A DNA stretch of 64,000 bases from Butyricicoccus_A sp963601915 (GCA_963601915.1 CAVCGL010000004.1:82243-146242), one strand, 5' to 3'. Positions 51,720 through 60,939 are shown, counted from the first letter of the stretch. Notes: generated by a model not told the origin, from the letters alone. Numbers and translations: made by a program.

Positions 51720-53174
51720 ATGTACAAAAAAAGAGCGAAAAATTGGCTGAAACATGCGGATTTTATGTGTATAGATTTTGTATGTTTGCAGCTGAGCATC
51801 GTTGTAGCATATATCATTCGATTTGGAATGAGCAATCCATATGCGGATTATCCGTATCGAAATGTTTTGATTGTATCAGAGATGATTAGTTTGTTCGTCA
51901 TTGTTTGTTTTGAAACATTGAAGGACATTCTAAAACGAGGAAGGTATGCAGAATTTGGACGGACGCTGTACCATGTGCTGTTGGTAGAATTGCTGACTAT
52001 TGGATATTTGTATCTGATTCATGAAACAGACACATATTCCAGAACGGTTACCATCTGGTCATCGGTTCTGTACCTTGTGTTCAGCTATGTTCTGCGTCTG
52101 TTTTGGAAGTCTGTGCTCAATAGGCACGGCGTAGGTCTTACCGATCAACGCTCGATTTTGCTGATTACGATAAAAGAGCGGGTGGCAGATTGCGTAAAGA
52201 CCTTTCAGGCAAACAATTACGAGAAATTTCATGTAGCTGGTCTGGTTGTCTTGGATGAAGATAAAGAAGGTACAGCTGTTGACGGCATTCCGGTTGTGGC
52301 AAACCGAGCAACATTAAAACAATATGTCTGCAGCAATTGGGTAGACGAAGTGCTAATCAATGTGCCGGACGATTTGGAAGATGTCAGAGAGATCAAAGAT
52401 GATCTGTATTCCATGGGTATTGTCATTCATCGTCGCCTGCTCAATGTTGTTTCTGCATCGAGCGAGCATCAATTTATCGAGAACATTGGCGGATACACCG
52501 TGCTTACGACCAGCATCAACTGTGCTTCACCGATAAAACTGTTTTTGAAGCGAGCGCTGGATATTTTGGGAGGCTTGGTCGGAACGATTCTCACTGGTGT
52601 TTTGTGTTTGATCGTGGTACCTGTGATTAAAACGCAATCGCCGGGGCCGGTGTTCTTCACGCAGGAGCGTGTAGGCAAAAACGGAAAACTATTTAAGATT
52701 TATAAGTTCCGCACCATGTATATGGACGCGGAAGAACGCAAAAAGGAACTCATGGCACAAAATCGTGTCAAGGACGGCATGATGTTTAAGATTGATTTCG
52801 ATCCGCGCATCATTGGCAACAAGGTTCTGCCGGATGGCACGCAAAAGTCTGGGTTTATGGACTTGGCGCGTCGGCTGAGCTTGGATGAATTTCCGCAATT
52901 CCTCAACGTCTTGAAAGGCGATATGTCTCTCGTTGGCACACGACCGCCAACGGTTGATGAATATGAAAAATATCAATTGCATCATCATGCACGACTGGCA
53001 ACCAAGCCGGGAATCACCGGTATGTGGCAGGTCAGCGGCAGAAGCAATATTACAGATTTTGAAGAAGTGGTTCGACTGGATACAAAATATATTCAGGACT
53101 GGACATTTGGTCTGGATATTCGCATTCTGTTCCGTACGATCGCTGTTGTGCTGAAACGAGAAGGCTCCATGTAG
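51720..53174 (+). CDS. Polyprenyl-phosphate sugar-1-phosphate transferase (EPS initiation)
   Basis: 484 residues. Four or five membrane helices (about 15-130), a CoA-binding-like middle domain (about 140-260), one more helix (KRALDILGGLVGTILTGVL) and the bacterial sugar-transferase domain (FFTQERVGKNGKLFKIYKFR in part, LDEFPQFLNVLKGDMSLVGTRP, KPGITGMWQVSGRS). WbaP/WcaJ-type enzyme that loads the first sugar phosphate onto undecaprenyl phosphate. Confidence 0.93.
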   Translation: MYKKRAKNWLKHADFMCIDFVCLQLSIVVAYIIRFGMSNPYADYPYRNVLIVSEMISLFVIVCFETLKDILKRGRYAEFGRTLYHVLLVELLTIGYLYLIHETDTYSRTVTIWSSVLYLVFSYVLRLFWKSVLNRHGVGLTDQRSILLITIKERVADCVKTFQANNYEKFHVAGLVVLDEDKEGTAVDGIPVVANRATLKQYVCSNWVDEVLINVPDDLEDVREIKDDLYSMGIVIHRRLLNVVSASSEHQFIENIGGYTVLTTSINCASPIKLFLKRALDILGGLVGTILTGVLCLIVVPVIKTQSPGPVFFTQERVGKNGKLFKIYKFRTMYMDAEERKKELMAQNRVKDGMMFKIDFDPRIIGNKVLPDGTQKSGFMDLARRLSLDEFPQFLNVLKGDMSLVGTRPPTVDEYEKYQLHHHARLATKPGITGMWQVSGRSNITDFEEVVRLDTKYIQDWTFGLDIRILFRTIAVVLKREGSM

Positions 53175-53187
53175 AGGGAGAGTTTTC

Positions 53188-53901
53188 ATGATAATTGATA
53201 TGCATACACACATCCTTCCGCATGTGGATGATGGGGCAGCGGACAGAGAAACGACGCTTCGTATGCTCCAACAGGCATATGCAGAAGGAACCGATATTTT
53301 GATTGCAACCCCGCACTTTTGCCATGGCATGGATGCGGCGCGGTGGGATGCAAGACGCCATGCCGCTTGGGAAACGACTTGCAGTATGGCGAAGGAGATT
53401 CATGAAGGGTTTCAAATCCTGCTGGGTGCAGAGGTCTATATGGAATCCGGCATCCGAGAGGATTTGGAAGCGGGTGTTCCGTTGACGATGGCTGGTTCGG
53501 ATGCTATACTGATTGAGTTCTCCATGTTCGCCAATTACCGATACATCAAAACCATGGTTTTGATGCTGTTGGGAATGGGATATAAACCTGTTTTGGCGCA
53601 TGTCGAGAGATACCAAGCGAGCATAAAGGAACAGCATGTAGAAGAACTTTCTCAGATGGGCGTTCAGATACAGGCAAATGCCGACAGCATTCTTGGACGC
53701 TCCGGCTGGAGAACCAAGCGATATTTGAAGCGACTGCTCAAGCAGGAACTGATTGATATGATTGGTTCGGATGCACATGACATGCAGGAACGTGTGCCGG
53801 GCATGGAAAAGTGCATGAAATACTTGCATAAACGATTGGATTCTGCATATTGCGAACAGCTTTTTGGCGGCAATGCCCAGCAGGTATTTCTTGAATCTTG
53901 A
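53188..53901 (+). CDS. cpsB: CpsB/YwqE-type tyrosine-protein phosphatase
   Basis: 237 residues, PHP fold. Metal residues in DMHTHILPHVDDG (~4-16), ATPHF, GAEVY, HVERY (~134) and GSDAHD (~193). It dephosphorylates the CpsD kinase and so controls polymer length or output. The last ~10 residues lie in a small hairpin region before the next gene. Confidence 0.93.
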   Translation: MIIDMHTHILPHVDDGAADRETTLRMLQQAYAEGTDILIATPHFCHGMDAARWDARRHAAWETTCSMAKEIHEGFQILLGAEVYMESGIREDLEAGVPLTMAGSDAILIEFSMFANYRYIKTMVLMLLGMGYKPVLAHVERYQASIKEQHVEELSQMGVQIQANADSILGRSGWRTKRYLKRLLKQELIDMIGSDAHDMQERVPGMEKCMKYLHKRLDSAYCEQLFGGNAQQVFLES

Positions 53902-53985
53902 TACAAACTGAAAAACGCTGGTTTAGACCAGTTCATATATACATAAACAATATGCATTGCGATGCATAGAAGGGAGTTAATTTCG

Positions 53986-54687
53986 ATGAGAAAGATTATG
54001 AAGAGAGCGACTGCTGTGCTTTGTGGTGCGGCGCTTCTGGCTTCTATGACGATTTCGGCGTTTGCACTGCCAAGCCCATCTGTCAGTGGATTTGTTAGGG
54101 GCGTCAAGAGCGCTGTAGATGCCAACGGAAATCCCGTAAACATTATTGTACAGTTGGTAGCTGATGCGGACTTGACCGCAAAAGAGCTGGCAGCAGTCAA
54201 TGAACTGCGTGCCAATCCGACTGAAATGCTCAAGAAGATTCTGGGCAGCGAGTACACGGATAACCTGCAGGTGGTAGACATCCGCAACGTTAAGATTGAC
54301 GGCGATGCGTCTCAGGTAAAGTTCCCGGTGGATATTACCTTTGATGTGCCGGGTATTACCTCTTCTTCCGAGGCAATTCTGCTGCACTATGTGGAGAAGG
54401 ACGACAAGTGGGAGGTCATTCACGCAAAGACTGGTGACCAGACCATCGAAGCGAGCTTCAATTCGCTGTCTCTGGTTGCTTTCGTAGTAGATACCAAGAC
54501 CGCAAACAACATGGATAAGGTCGGTAAGACTGACAAGACTTCTCCGAAGACCGGTGAACCGGCGCTTCCGATGGGAGCTGTGATTGCGGTGGTTGCTATT
54601 GCAGCAGGGGGAATTTTCTTAGTTGTAAAGAAGAGAGGAACTGTGGCTAGTGAGAAGAGAGGAACTGTGGCTAGTGATCGGACGTAA
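53986..54687 (+). CDS. Cell-wall-anchored surface protein with SPKTG sorting signal
   Basis: 233 residues. Signal peptide (MRKIMKRATAVLCGAALLAS..., cleavage near AFA/LPSPS), an unrecognised ~150-residue extracytoplasmic domain (about 30-180), then KTSPKTGE, a hydrophobic helix (MGAVIAVVAIAAGGIFLVV) and a basic tail. The SPxTG form is the motif of some clostridial class B sortases (known in C. difficile), and a class B sortase lies 1.5 kb downstream. The C-terminal tail RGTVAS is duplicated by a 24-bp tandem repeat. The leader contains ATGCAT-TGCG-ATGCAT (53952-53967). RBS AAGGGAG. Confidence 0.82.
   Translation: MRKIMKRATAVLCGAALLASMTISAFALPSPSVSGFVRGVKSAVDANGNPVNIIVQLVADADLTAKELAAVNELRANPTEMLKKILGSEYTDNLQVVDIRNVKIDGDASQVKFPVDITFDVPGITSSSEAILLHYVEKDDKWEVIHAKTGDQTIEASFNSLSLVAFVVDTKTANNMDKVGKTDKTSPKTGEPALPMGAVIAVVAIAAGGIFLVVKKRGTVASEKRGTVASDRT
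54630..54677 (+). repeat. Exact 24-bp tandem duplication covering the cpsD start
   Basis: Two identical 24-base units (54630-54653 and 54654-54677). Each contains AGAGAGG and a GTG, so ribosome site and start codon of cpsD are doubled and remain in frame. Confidence 0.92.
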
Positions 54688-55447
54688 CACCGTAACCATC
54701 AATCCGACAGGAAAGTTGGACCGGCAGAAGGGGGAAATCATTCGGACTCTGCGCGCCAATATCGAATTTACTGGTGTTGAAAATCGAGTCATTGCCATCA
54801 CAAGTACACATCCAAATGACGGCAAAACGACAACATCCTTTTATCTGGCAAGTGCATTTGCTGATGCAGGAAAAAAGACGTTGTTTGTCGATGCAGATCT
54901 TCGAAAATCCATCTTTATTGGCGAGTACCGCATTAAAAACGCAGAATTTGGCTTGAGCCATCTACTTTCTGGTCAGAGGAGTCTGGATGAGGTGATTTAC
55001 GACACCAATATCGAAAACTTGTCTGTGATTGTTGCGGGTACCTTCCCGACCAATCCGTCAGAGCTGGTTGGCAATCCTCGTTTTGCGGCAATGCTGGAAA
55101 AAGCACGAGAGGAATTTGATTACATCATCATTGATACACCGCCAATTGGCGCTGTCATTGATGCTGCAGTCATCGCAAAGCAGTGTGATGGCTCCATTTT
55201 CATTACTGCATCGGACAGCATTTCCCGCAATGTGGCAAGAAGTATGGTGGAACAGCTGCGTGCTGCAAATCCAAATATCTTGGGTTGTGTAATAACCAAA
55301 GCGGATATTGGCAGAGGAAAATATTATTACTCTAGATCTGCTTATTATGGCAAGCGTGGTTCCTATTACGGCTACGGCGGATATGGCTATGGATCTTACG
55401 GAACAAAGCAGGAGACCAAACAGGACGAGAAAGTAGGGCAGCGATGA
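54650..55447 (+). CDS. cpsD: BY-kinase CpsD/CapB (tyrosine autokinase)
   Basis: 265 residues from GTG 54650, or 257 from GTG 54674. Walker A STHPNDGKTTT (~50), Walker A' FVDADLRKS (~78), Walker B DYIIIDTPP (~155), and a C-terminal Tyr cluster (KYYYSRSAYYGKR, GSYYGYGGYGYGSYG) that is autophosphorylated. It works with CpsC to control polysaccharide assembly and is the substrate of CpsB. Overlaps cpsC by 4 bases. The order kinase before CpsC is reversed relative to streptococcal cps loci. Confidence 0.93.
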   Translation: MRREELWLVIGRNTVTINPTGKLDRQKGEIIRTLRANIEFTGVENRVIAITSTHPNDGKTTTSFYLASAFADAGKKTLFVDADLRKSIFIGEYRIKNAEFGLSHLLSGQRSLDEVIYDTNIENLSVIVAGTFPTNPSELVGNPRFAAMLEKAREEFDYIIIDTPPIGAVIDAAVIAKQCDGSIFITASDSISRNVARSMVEQLRAANPNILGCVITKADIGRGKYYYSRSAYYGKRGSYYGYGGYGYGSYGTKQETKQDEKVGQR

Positions 55448-56184
55448 ACAACAGTACCAATATGCAGGGAGATGAAATTGATCTGCTGGAGTTGCTGCAA
55501 AATCTGCTGCGCAACTGGTGGCTGCTTACCATCGGTGCCATTGTGGGCGGTTTGATTTTCTTTTTCGCAACGACGTCGTTGATTACGCCGCTGTATGAGT
55601 CCTCCGCAACCATCTACGTGCTGTCCAAAACGACAAGTATTTCGGCAGCGTTGGACATGACAACGGGTGAGCAGCTGGCGGAAGACTTTTCTGTTATTGC
55701 AACGAGCAATCCGGTATTGGATGGAGCCTCGGAGCAGATTGAAAAGGACACTGGCAAGCGCATCACCAGAGATCAGATGAAAGATATGGTTACGGTAACG
55801 GATAATGCAACGCGACTGCTTGTCATTACGGCAACCAGCGACGATCCGGAAACCGCGGAAATTGTCGCCAATGCAGTGGCAGCACAGACCAGTGAAAAAA
55901 TGGCAGAGATCACCAAGACGGATGCGCCGACAACTGTAGAAGAAGCAGAGGCTGCAAAGGAACCGTCCAGCCCGAATGTCACGAAGAATACGTGCATGGG
56001 TGTTGTAGCTGGTTTGGGTGTTGTCTTGGTTATTCTGGTGCTGAACTTCTTGATGAACGATCATATCGTCAGCGAAGAAGATGTGGAAAGATACTTGGGT
56101 CTTCCGACACTTGCTATCTTCCCGGATATTGATCCGCATGAAACCAACGACAGCAAGCATAAGAAGGGCAGAACAAAATCATGA
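55444..56184 (+). CDS. cpsC: Wzz-domain chain-length/kinase activator CpsC
   Basis: 246 residues. Wzz domain with two membrane helices (about 29-52 and 182-204), periplasm-facing middle part and a cytoplasmic C-terminus with VERYLGLPTLAIFPD that activates CpsD in trans. Membrane protein for chain-length control. Coupled at both ends (ATGA). Confidence 0.92.
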   Translation: MNNSTNMQGDEIDLLELLQNLLRNWWLLTIGAIVGGLIFFFATTSLITPLYESSATIYVLSKTTSISAALDMTTGEQLAEDFSVIATSNPVLDGASEQIEKDTGKRITRDQMKDMVTVTDNATRLLVITATSDDPETAEIVANAVAAQTSEKMAEITKTDAPTTVEEAEAAKEPSSPNVTKNTCMGVVAGLGVVLVILVLNFLMNDHIVSEEDVERYLGLPTLAIFPDIDPHETNDSKHKKGRTKS

Positions 56185-56951
56185 AAAAGACGTTTGGAAA
56201 AAAACAAAAGATTGTTTTTTCTGTTCTGTTTTTATGTGTTTTAGGGCTGATTGCAGTCTGTTTCTGGCAAAATAGTCAGAAGCAGGCTGCTGGGCAGCCT
56301 GCTTCGACAGAAAATCAGACACCGGCGGCAAAGCAATCCGCTGGCAGCGGATCTGCGGAACCGGCAGAAAAGCTGGATATTCCGATTGATTTTCAACAGC
56401 TACAGCAGGAGAATCCAGATATTTATGCGTGGATTCGTATCCCAGATACCACAGTAGATTATCCGATTTTGCAGAGTGAAACGGACGATGACTACTATCT
56501 CTTTCATACACCGGAGGGGAAATCTGGCTATCCGGGGTCGATTTATACAGAAAATTACAACAGCAAGGATTTTCGGGATTTTAATACCGTGATTTATGGT
56601 CACAAGATGCGAAATCACACGATGTTTGCTGATTTAGAGTATTATGAAGACATTGATTATCTCAAGCAGCACAACATGATTACCATTTACACACCAGACC
56701 ATATCCGAACATATCAGGTTTTTGCGGCTGTCACGTATGATAATCGACATATTATGTATTCGTTCGATTTCGTTAATAAAGAGCAGCGTCAAGCTTATTT
56801 AGATTCGCTGAAAGCGGTGCGAAATATGGCGACCTGTTGGGACGACAGCGTCAATGTGACAACAGAGGATAAAATTATCACATTGTCTACGTGCAATGGA
56901 AATGACAAACAGCGTTTTTTGGTGGAGGCCGTGCTGGTTGATGAAAAATAA
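56181..56951 (+). CDS. srtB: Class B sortase
   Basis: 256 residues. N-terminal membrane anchor (about 10-30), low-complexity linker, then the class B fold with DTTVDYPILQ, catalytic His in VIYGHKM (~140), catalytic Cys in TLSTCNG (~238) and Arg in KQRFLVEA. All three catalytic residues are present. It cuts a sorting signal and attaches the protein to peptidoglycan; the SPKTG protein in the same operon is the likely substrate. Overlaps cpsC and the LCP gene. Confidence 0.92.
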   Translation: MKKTFGKKQKIVFSVLFLCVLGLIAVCFWQNSQKQAAGQPASTENQTPAAKQSAGSGSAEPAEKLDIPIDFQQLQQENPDIYAWIRIPDTTVDYPILQSETDDDYYLFHTPEGKSGYPGSIYTENYNSKDFRDFNTVIYGHKMRNHTMFADLEYYEDIDYLKQHNMITIYTPDHIRTYQVFAAVTYDNRHIMYSFDFVNKEQRQAYLDSLKAVRNMATCWDDSVNVTTEDKIITLSTCNGNDKQRFLVEAVLVDEK

Positions 56952-57948
56952 TAAAAAGAGAAAACAACTCATAATCAGCATTGTCGTTGTTGTTCTCGCT
57001 ATCGCAGTGGTAGCCGGATATTTTGTAAAGAACGCAAAGAAAAACGCTGCCCTTCAGACAGGAAATGTAAGTCTGGGATCAGGGGCGAGTGCAGAATCCA
57101 ATATCGTGCATTACGGAGGAAAGACCTATCAGTACAATAAAAATCTGATGAATGTGTTATTCCTTGGCATTGATACGACACAAAATCTTTCGCAGACAGA
57201 TATGCCGGGTGAAGCCGGTCAGTCTGATTGCATTTTGGTTTTGTCTATGGATAAGCAGGAAAAAACGGCGCGGCTTCTGCAAATCTCCCGTGATACTATG
57301 ACAGATATAGATACATATGATGTTGCAGGCAAATATGTCTCAACAATTCAAGCGCAAATTGCGTTGCAGTATGCGTATGGAACAGGCGAACAGAGCAGCT
57401 GCTGGGCATCGGAAAAGGCAGTATCTCGATTGCTGTATGATCTGCCGATTGATGGATATTTTTCCATGAATTTAAACGGCATTACAGCAGTGAATGATGC
57501 GCTCGGCGGCGTGACATTAACGCTGGATGAGGATGCAACCAATATTGATCCGACATTCAAAGCCGGATCGACGATTACTCTAAAAGGAGATATGGCGGAG
57601 ACATTTGTTCGCAAGCGAGATATTACCGTCTCCGGCAGCAATCTTGGCCGTATGCAGCGACAGACAGAGTACATTCGGGCATTGTTCCGCACCATGCAGG
57701 AGTATATGCATCAAAACGGCGATGATTTTCAAACAGTCTACAATCAGCTGCATTTAGATTCGTATGCATTCACCGATTTAAGCATGGATCAGATGAAAAC
57801 AATGATGTCGTATGATTTTTTGGAGCAGGAAATCGAAACGGTTCCTGGCACAACCAAAGCCGGCGAAGAACATGATGAATGCTACGTGGATGAAGATGCA
57901 CTGTATGATTTGATCATCCAGATGTTCTATACAGAAGTGAAGGAATAG
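56941..57948 (+). CDS. LytR-CpsA-Psr (LCP) family glycopolymer transferase
   Basis: 335 residues. Short cytoplasmic tail, one membrane helix (about 9-29), LCP domain with MNVLFLGID (~66), QSDCILVLSMD, LLQISRDTM (~111), NDALGGV and the Arg-rich FVRKRDITVSGSNLGRMQRQ. It transfers undecaprenyl-linked polymers to peptidoglycan. Start 56941 overlaps the sortase by 11 bases; GGTGGAGG upstream. Confidence 0.92.
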   Translation: MKNNKKRKQLIISIVVVVLAIAVVAGYFVKNAKKNAALQTGNVSLGSGASAESNIVHYGGKTYQYNKNLMNVLFLGIDTTQNLSQTDMPGEAGQSDCILVLSMDKQEKTARLLQISRDTMTDIDTYDVAGKYVSTIQAQIALQYAYGTGEQSSCWASEKAVSRLLYDLPIDGYFSMNLNGITAVNDALGGVTLTLDEDATNIDPTFKAGSTITLKGDMAETFVRKRDITVSGSNLGRMQRQTEYIRALFRTMQEYMHQNGDDFQTVYNQLHLDSYAFTDLSMDQMKTMMSYDFLEQEIETVPGTTKAGEEHDECYVDEDALYDLIIQMFYTEVKE

Positions 57949-57959
57949 AGGAGACAAAG

Positions 57960-58826
57960 ATGAAAGGGATTATTTTGGCAGCCGGAAAAGGAACACGGCT
58001 GTATCCAATGACAAAACCGGTATGCAAACCGTTATTGCCGGTATATGACAAGCCGTTGATCTACTATTCGATTGCCGTGCTCATGGAAGCAGACATTCGT
58101 GATATTATGATTATCATTCCGCCAGATGAGGAAGATACCTTTCGGAAGCTGCTGGGAGATGGATCCGCTTTTGGTGTACATATTACCTATGCAGTACAGC
58201 ATGTTGCACGCGGCATAGCAGACGCTTTCTTGGTAGCCGAGGATTTTGTAGCAGGAGATTCTGCTTGCTTGGTACTGGGAGACAATATTTTCTATGCCAA
58301 GAATCTGCGTGAAAAATTAAAGCAGGGTGCCGCCACCCAACATGGTGCGACGGTATTTGGCTATTATGTAGAAGATCCACGTGCTTTTGGCGTCGTAGAA
58401 TTCGATGAACAGGGCAAGGCGATTAGCTTAGAAGAAAAGCCAAAGCATCCAAAATCCAATTATATTATTCCGGGATTGTACTTTTATGATTCGAATGTGT
58501 TGCAGCTTGCCAAAACCTTGCAGCCATCGGCTAGAGGTGAATTGGAAATTACCGATCTGAATCGCCTGTATTTAGAAAATGGCAACTTGCAGGTCATTCC
58601 GTTGACCTCAGATTTTGTATGGATGGATGCGGGAACCGCAGACAGCCTCTTGGAAGCGGCACAACAAATCAAGCAAATCCAACAGGATACAGGCAGATAT
58701 GTTGCTTGTTTGGAAGAAATTGCATATAAACATGGCTATTTATCCGAAGAACAAGTGATGCAAGCTGGAGAAAAACTGAATTCTACATTGTATGGACAAT
58801 ATTTGCAGTGCATTTCAGCAGAGTGA
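57960..58826 (+). CDS. rfbA: Glucose-1-phosphate thymidylyltransferase (copy 1)
   Basis: 288 residues. Nucleotide-binding start MKGIILAAGKGTRLYP, PVYDKPLIYY, LVLGDNIFY, EEKPKHPKSN, FVWMDAGTADSL. Makes dTDP-glucose. Note AAGKGTR instead of the usual AGGSGTR and divergent positions elsewhere; substrate could differ slightly. An intact copy next to the broken one at 59255. Confidence 0.9.
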   Translation: MKGIILAAGKGTRLYPMTKPVCKPLLPVYDKPLIYYSIAVLMEADIRDIMIIIPPDEEDTFRKLLGDGSAFGVHITYAVQHVARGIADAFLVAEDFVAGDSACLVLGDNIFYAKNLREKLKQGAATQHGATVFGYYVEDPRAFGVVEFDEQGKAISLEEKPKHPKSNYIIPGLYFYDSNVLQLAKTLQPSARGELEITDLNRLYLENGNLQVIPLTSDFVWMDAGTADSLLEAAQQIKQIQQDTGRYVACLEEIAYKHGYLSEEQVMQAGEKLNSTLYGQYLQCISAE

Positions 58827-58870
58827 TGAAGGGCTAGCAAAATGATTTGCCAAACAGAGGAGTTTATGTT

Positions 58871-59224
58871 ATGTATTATGATCCAGATAAAGAATGCACC
58901 AATTTAGTGCGGCGAATGCGCAAAATATGCATAGCAAAGGGTATTTCCGTATATGCTGCTGCACGAAAAGCGAATATATCTGTATCGACATTAAACGAAA
59001 TCATGAATGAAAAGACGCGGCCGCAGCTGTATACGCTGTTTAAAATTTGCAATGCATTGGAAATTCGCATTATCGATTTGTTTGATGATACGGTCCGTCA
59101 TGAAGATGAAGTAGATGCACAGCCAAACAGTACCATTGTCGAATATCAGTATTTGCCGGAATGGAAGCAAAAAATGGTGGATCAGTATGTGAAGATGGTC
59201 GCACAGTATGAAGTGGATTCATAA
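58871..59224 (+). CDS. Small XRE-type helix-turn-helix regulator
   Basis: 117 residues. HTH_XRE core (about 10-68: NLVRRMRKICIAKGISVYA, ANISVSTLNEIMNEKTRPQ, LFKICNALEIRIIDLF). Start 58871 follows AGAGGAG; an earlier in-frame TTG lacks a ribosome site. It lies between two rfbA copies inside the EPS operon. Target unknown; regulation of the locus is plausible. Confidence 0.85.
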   Translation: MYYDPDKECTNLVRRMRKICIAKGISVYAAARKANISVSTLNEIMNEKTRPQLYTLFKICNALEIRIIDLFDDTVRHEDEVDAQPNSTIVEYQYLPEWKQKMVDQYVKMVAQYEVDS

Positions 59225-59254
59225 ATAGAGGACTTGTTAGCGGAGGAAACAGTT

Positions 59255-60152
59255 ATGAAAGGTATCATTTTGGCAGGGGGGATCAGGCACTCGTTTGTAT
59301 CCGTTGACGAAAGTTACAAGCAAACAGCTATTACCAGTTTTTGATAAACCGATGATTTACTATCCGATGTCTGTTCTGATGAACGCGGGCATTCGTGATA
59401 TTTTGATTATTTCTACACCGCATGATACACCTCGCTTCGAGGATCTTCTTGGCGACGGCCATCAGTTTGGCGTGAATTTGACCTATGCTGTTCAGCCGTC
59501 TCCAGACGGATTAGCACAAGCATTTATTATTGGTGCCGACTTTATCGGTGACGACTCTGTAGCCATGGTACTGGGTGATAATATCTTTACAGGTCATGGC
59601 TTGAAAAAGCGTCTGCAAACAGCAGTTCGGAATGCCGAAAACGGCAAAGGTGCAACAGTATTCGGCTATTATGTAGATGATCCGGAACGCTTTGGTATTG
59701 TAGAATTCGATAAGAATGGTAAAGCAATTTCTATTGAGGAGAAGCCAGAACATCCGAAGAGCAATTACTGCGTGACCGGTTTGTATTTCTATGACAATCG
59801 TGTAGTTGAAATGGCTAAGAACTTGAAACCGTCTGCTCGTGGTGAGTTGGAAATCACTGATTTGAATCGCATGTATCTAGAAGATGGTTCCTTAAATGTA
59901 GAACTGCTGGGTCAGGGATTTACTTGGCTGGATACTGGCACTCACGAGAGCTTGGTGGATGCAACCAATTTTGTGAAGACCGTGGAGCAGCATCAGCATC
60001 GTAAGATTGCCTGCCTGGAGGAAATCGCATACTTGAATGGCTGGATCAGCAAGGATGAACTGATGGAAGTTTATGAGGTCATGAAGAAAAACCAGTATGG
60101 ACAGTATCTGAAAGATGTCATGGATGGAAAGTATCAAGAGCATTTGTATTAA
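59255..60152 (+). pseudogene. rfbA: Glucose-1-phosphate thymidylyltransferase (copy 2), one-base frameshift in a G tract
   Basis: ATG 59255 with GGAGGAAA reads MKGIILAG and then leaves frame at a run of six G (59276-59281). Removing one G restores AGGSGTRLYPLT and a perfect 298-residue RfbA (897 coding and stop bases). The remaining frame has VFDKPMIYYPMSVL, VLGDNIFTGH, EEKPEHPKSNYCVTGL and FTWLDTGTHESL. As given, only an internal start (TTG 59295) would be left and the nucleotide-binding loop is lost. Slipped-strand mutation, on/off switching or sequencing error are all possible. Confidence 0.85.
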
Positions 60153-60177
60153 TGAAAAAGAGTAAGGGAGATAAATC

Positions 60178-60387
60178 GTGAATATTATTGTTACCGGCGG
60201 TGCTGGTTTTATTGGTAGTAACTTTGTGTTCCACATGCTGAAGAAGTATCCGGACTACCGGATCATTTGCCTGGACAAGCTGACCTACGCAGGCAATCTG
60301 TCCACGCTGGCACCTGTTATGGACAATCCGAATTTCCGCTTCGTAAAAGCTGACATCTGCGATCGCGAAGCTGTGGATAAGCTGTAG
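60178..60387 (+). pseudogene. rfbB: dTDP-glucose 4,6-dehydratase, N-terminal stub
   Basis: 69 residues from GTG 60178: the SDR Rossmann start MNIIVTGGAGFIGSNFV, CLDKLTYAGN and FVKADICD. The family is about 340 residues; the catalytic YxxxK part is missing. The frame ends at TAG, after which unrelated repeat sequence begins. Remnant of a dTDP-rhamnose pathway gene. Confidence 0.88.
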
Positions 60388-60396
60388 GTCCCTTAA

Positions 60397-60414
60397 ATGA
60401 TGAACACACTGTTT
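60397..60414 (+). repeat. 18-bp direct repeat, left copy
   Basis: ATGATGAACACACTGTTT, exactly repeated at 61329-61346. It lies 10 bases after the rfbB stub. Confidence 0.8.
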
Positions 60415-60485
60415 CAAATAACTTACTCGGCTCGTAATGAGCCTTTCAATAATTAAAGAAGATACAAAATGGAGGATATAGGATT

Positions 60486-60782
60486 ATGAAAAAGGACTAT
60501 AAAATTGCGGTTGCGGGTACCGGTTACGTCGGCTTGTCAATTGCCACATTGCTTTCGCAGCACCATCAGGTGACTGCTGTGGATATCATCCCGGAGAAGG
60601 TGGATTTGATCAATAACCGTAAGTCCCCGATTCAGGATGACTATATCGAAAAATATCTGGCTGAGAAAGAATTGAACCTGACCGCAACACTGGATGCAAA
60701 GTCCGCATCAGAGTATGCAGCCTTTGCATCCAGTGTTGCGGCCCCTACGAATGTCTACCTCAAACTTTCAGTGGCAGCATGA
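60486..60782 (+). pseudogene. ugd: UDP-glucose/nucleotide-sugar 6-dehydrogenase, N-terminal stub
   Basis: 98 residues. KIAVAGTGYVGLSIATLL is the NAD-binding start; SPIQDDYIEKYLAEKEL and the degraded AAPTN follow. A full enzyme has about 390 residues. Homology stops at AAPTN (about 60752), exactly where a short repeat (copies at 60753, 61178, 61229) begins. RBS GGAGG. Non-functional. Confidence 0.85.
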
Positions 60783-60835
60783 TGGTCTACGGTGGAGTAT
60801 AAAACTCATTCAAAATCCCCCTACTGCGAGCCTGT

Positions 60836-60897
60836 TTTATTGCAGAGCAAGGTGCGGACATGAAACCTTCATTTTTCCGAAGAATTAGAGGTGGAGG
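60836..60897 (+). repeat. ~62-bp imperfect direct repeat, copy 1
   Basis: Starts TTTATTGCAGAG and ends AGAATTAGAGGTGGAGG; a second copy at 60940-61000 differs at roughly ten positions. Confidence 0.75.
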
Positions 60898-60939
60898 TTG
60901 AAAGTGTTGAAAAGCCCAAAATCTATTTTTCTGGAAAAG

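Noticed and set aside
53952..53967. ATGCAT-TGCG-ATGCAT as a start-codon-containing extension of the surface protein
   Set aside because: The ATG at 53962 lacks a ribosome site, and the signal peptide with AAGGGAG fits ATG 53986; the dyad is noted only as a possible site.
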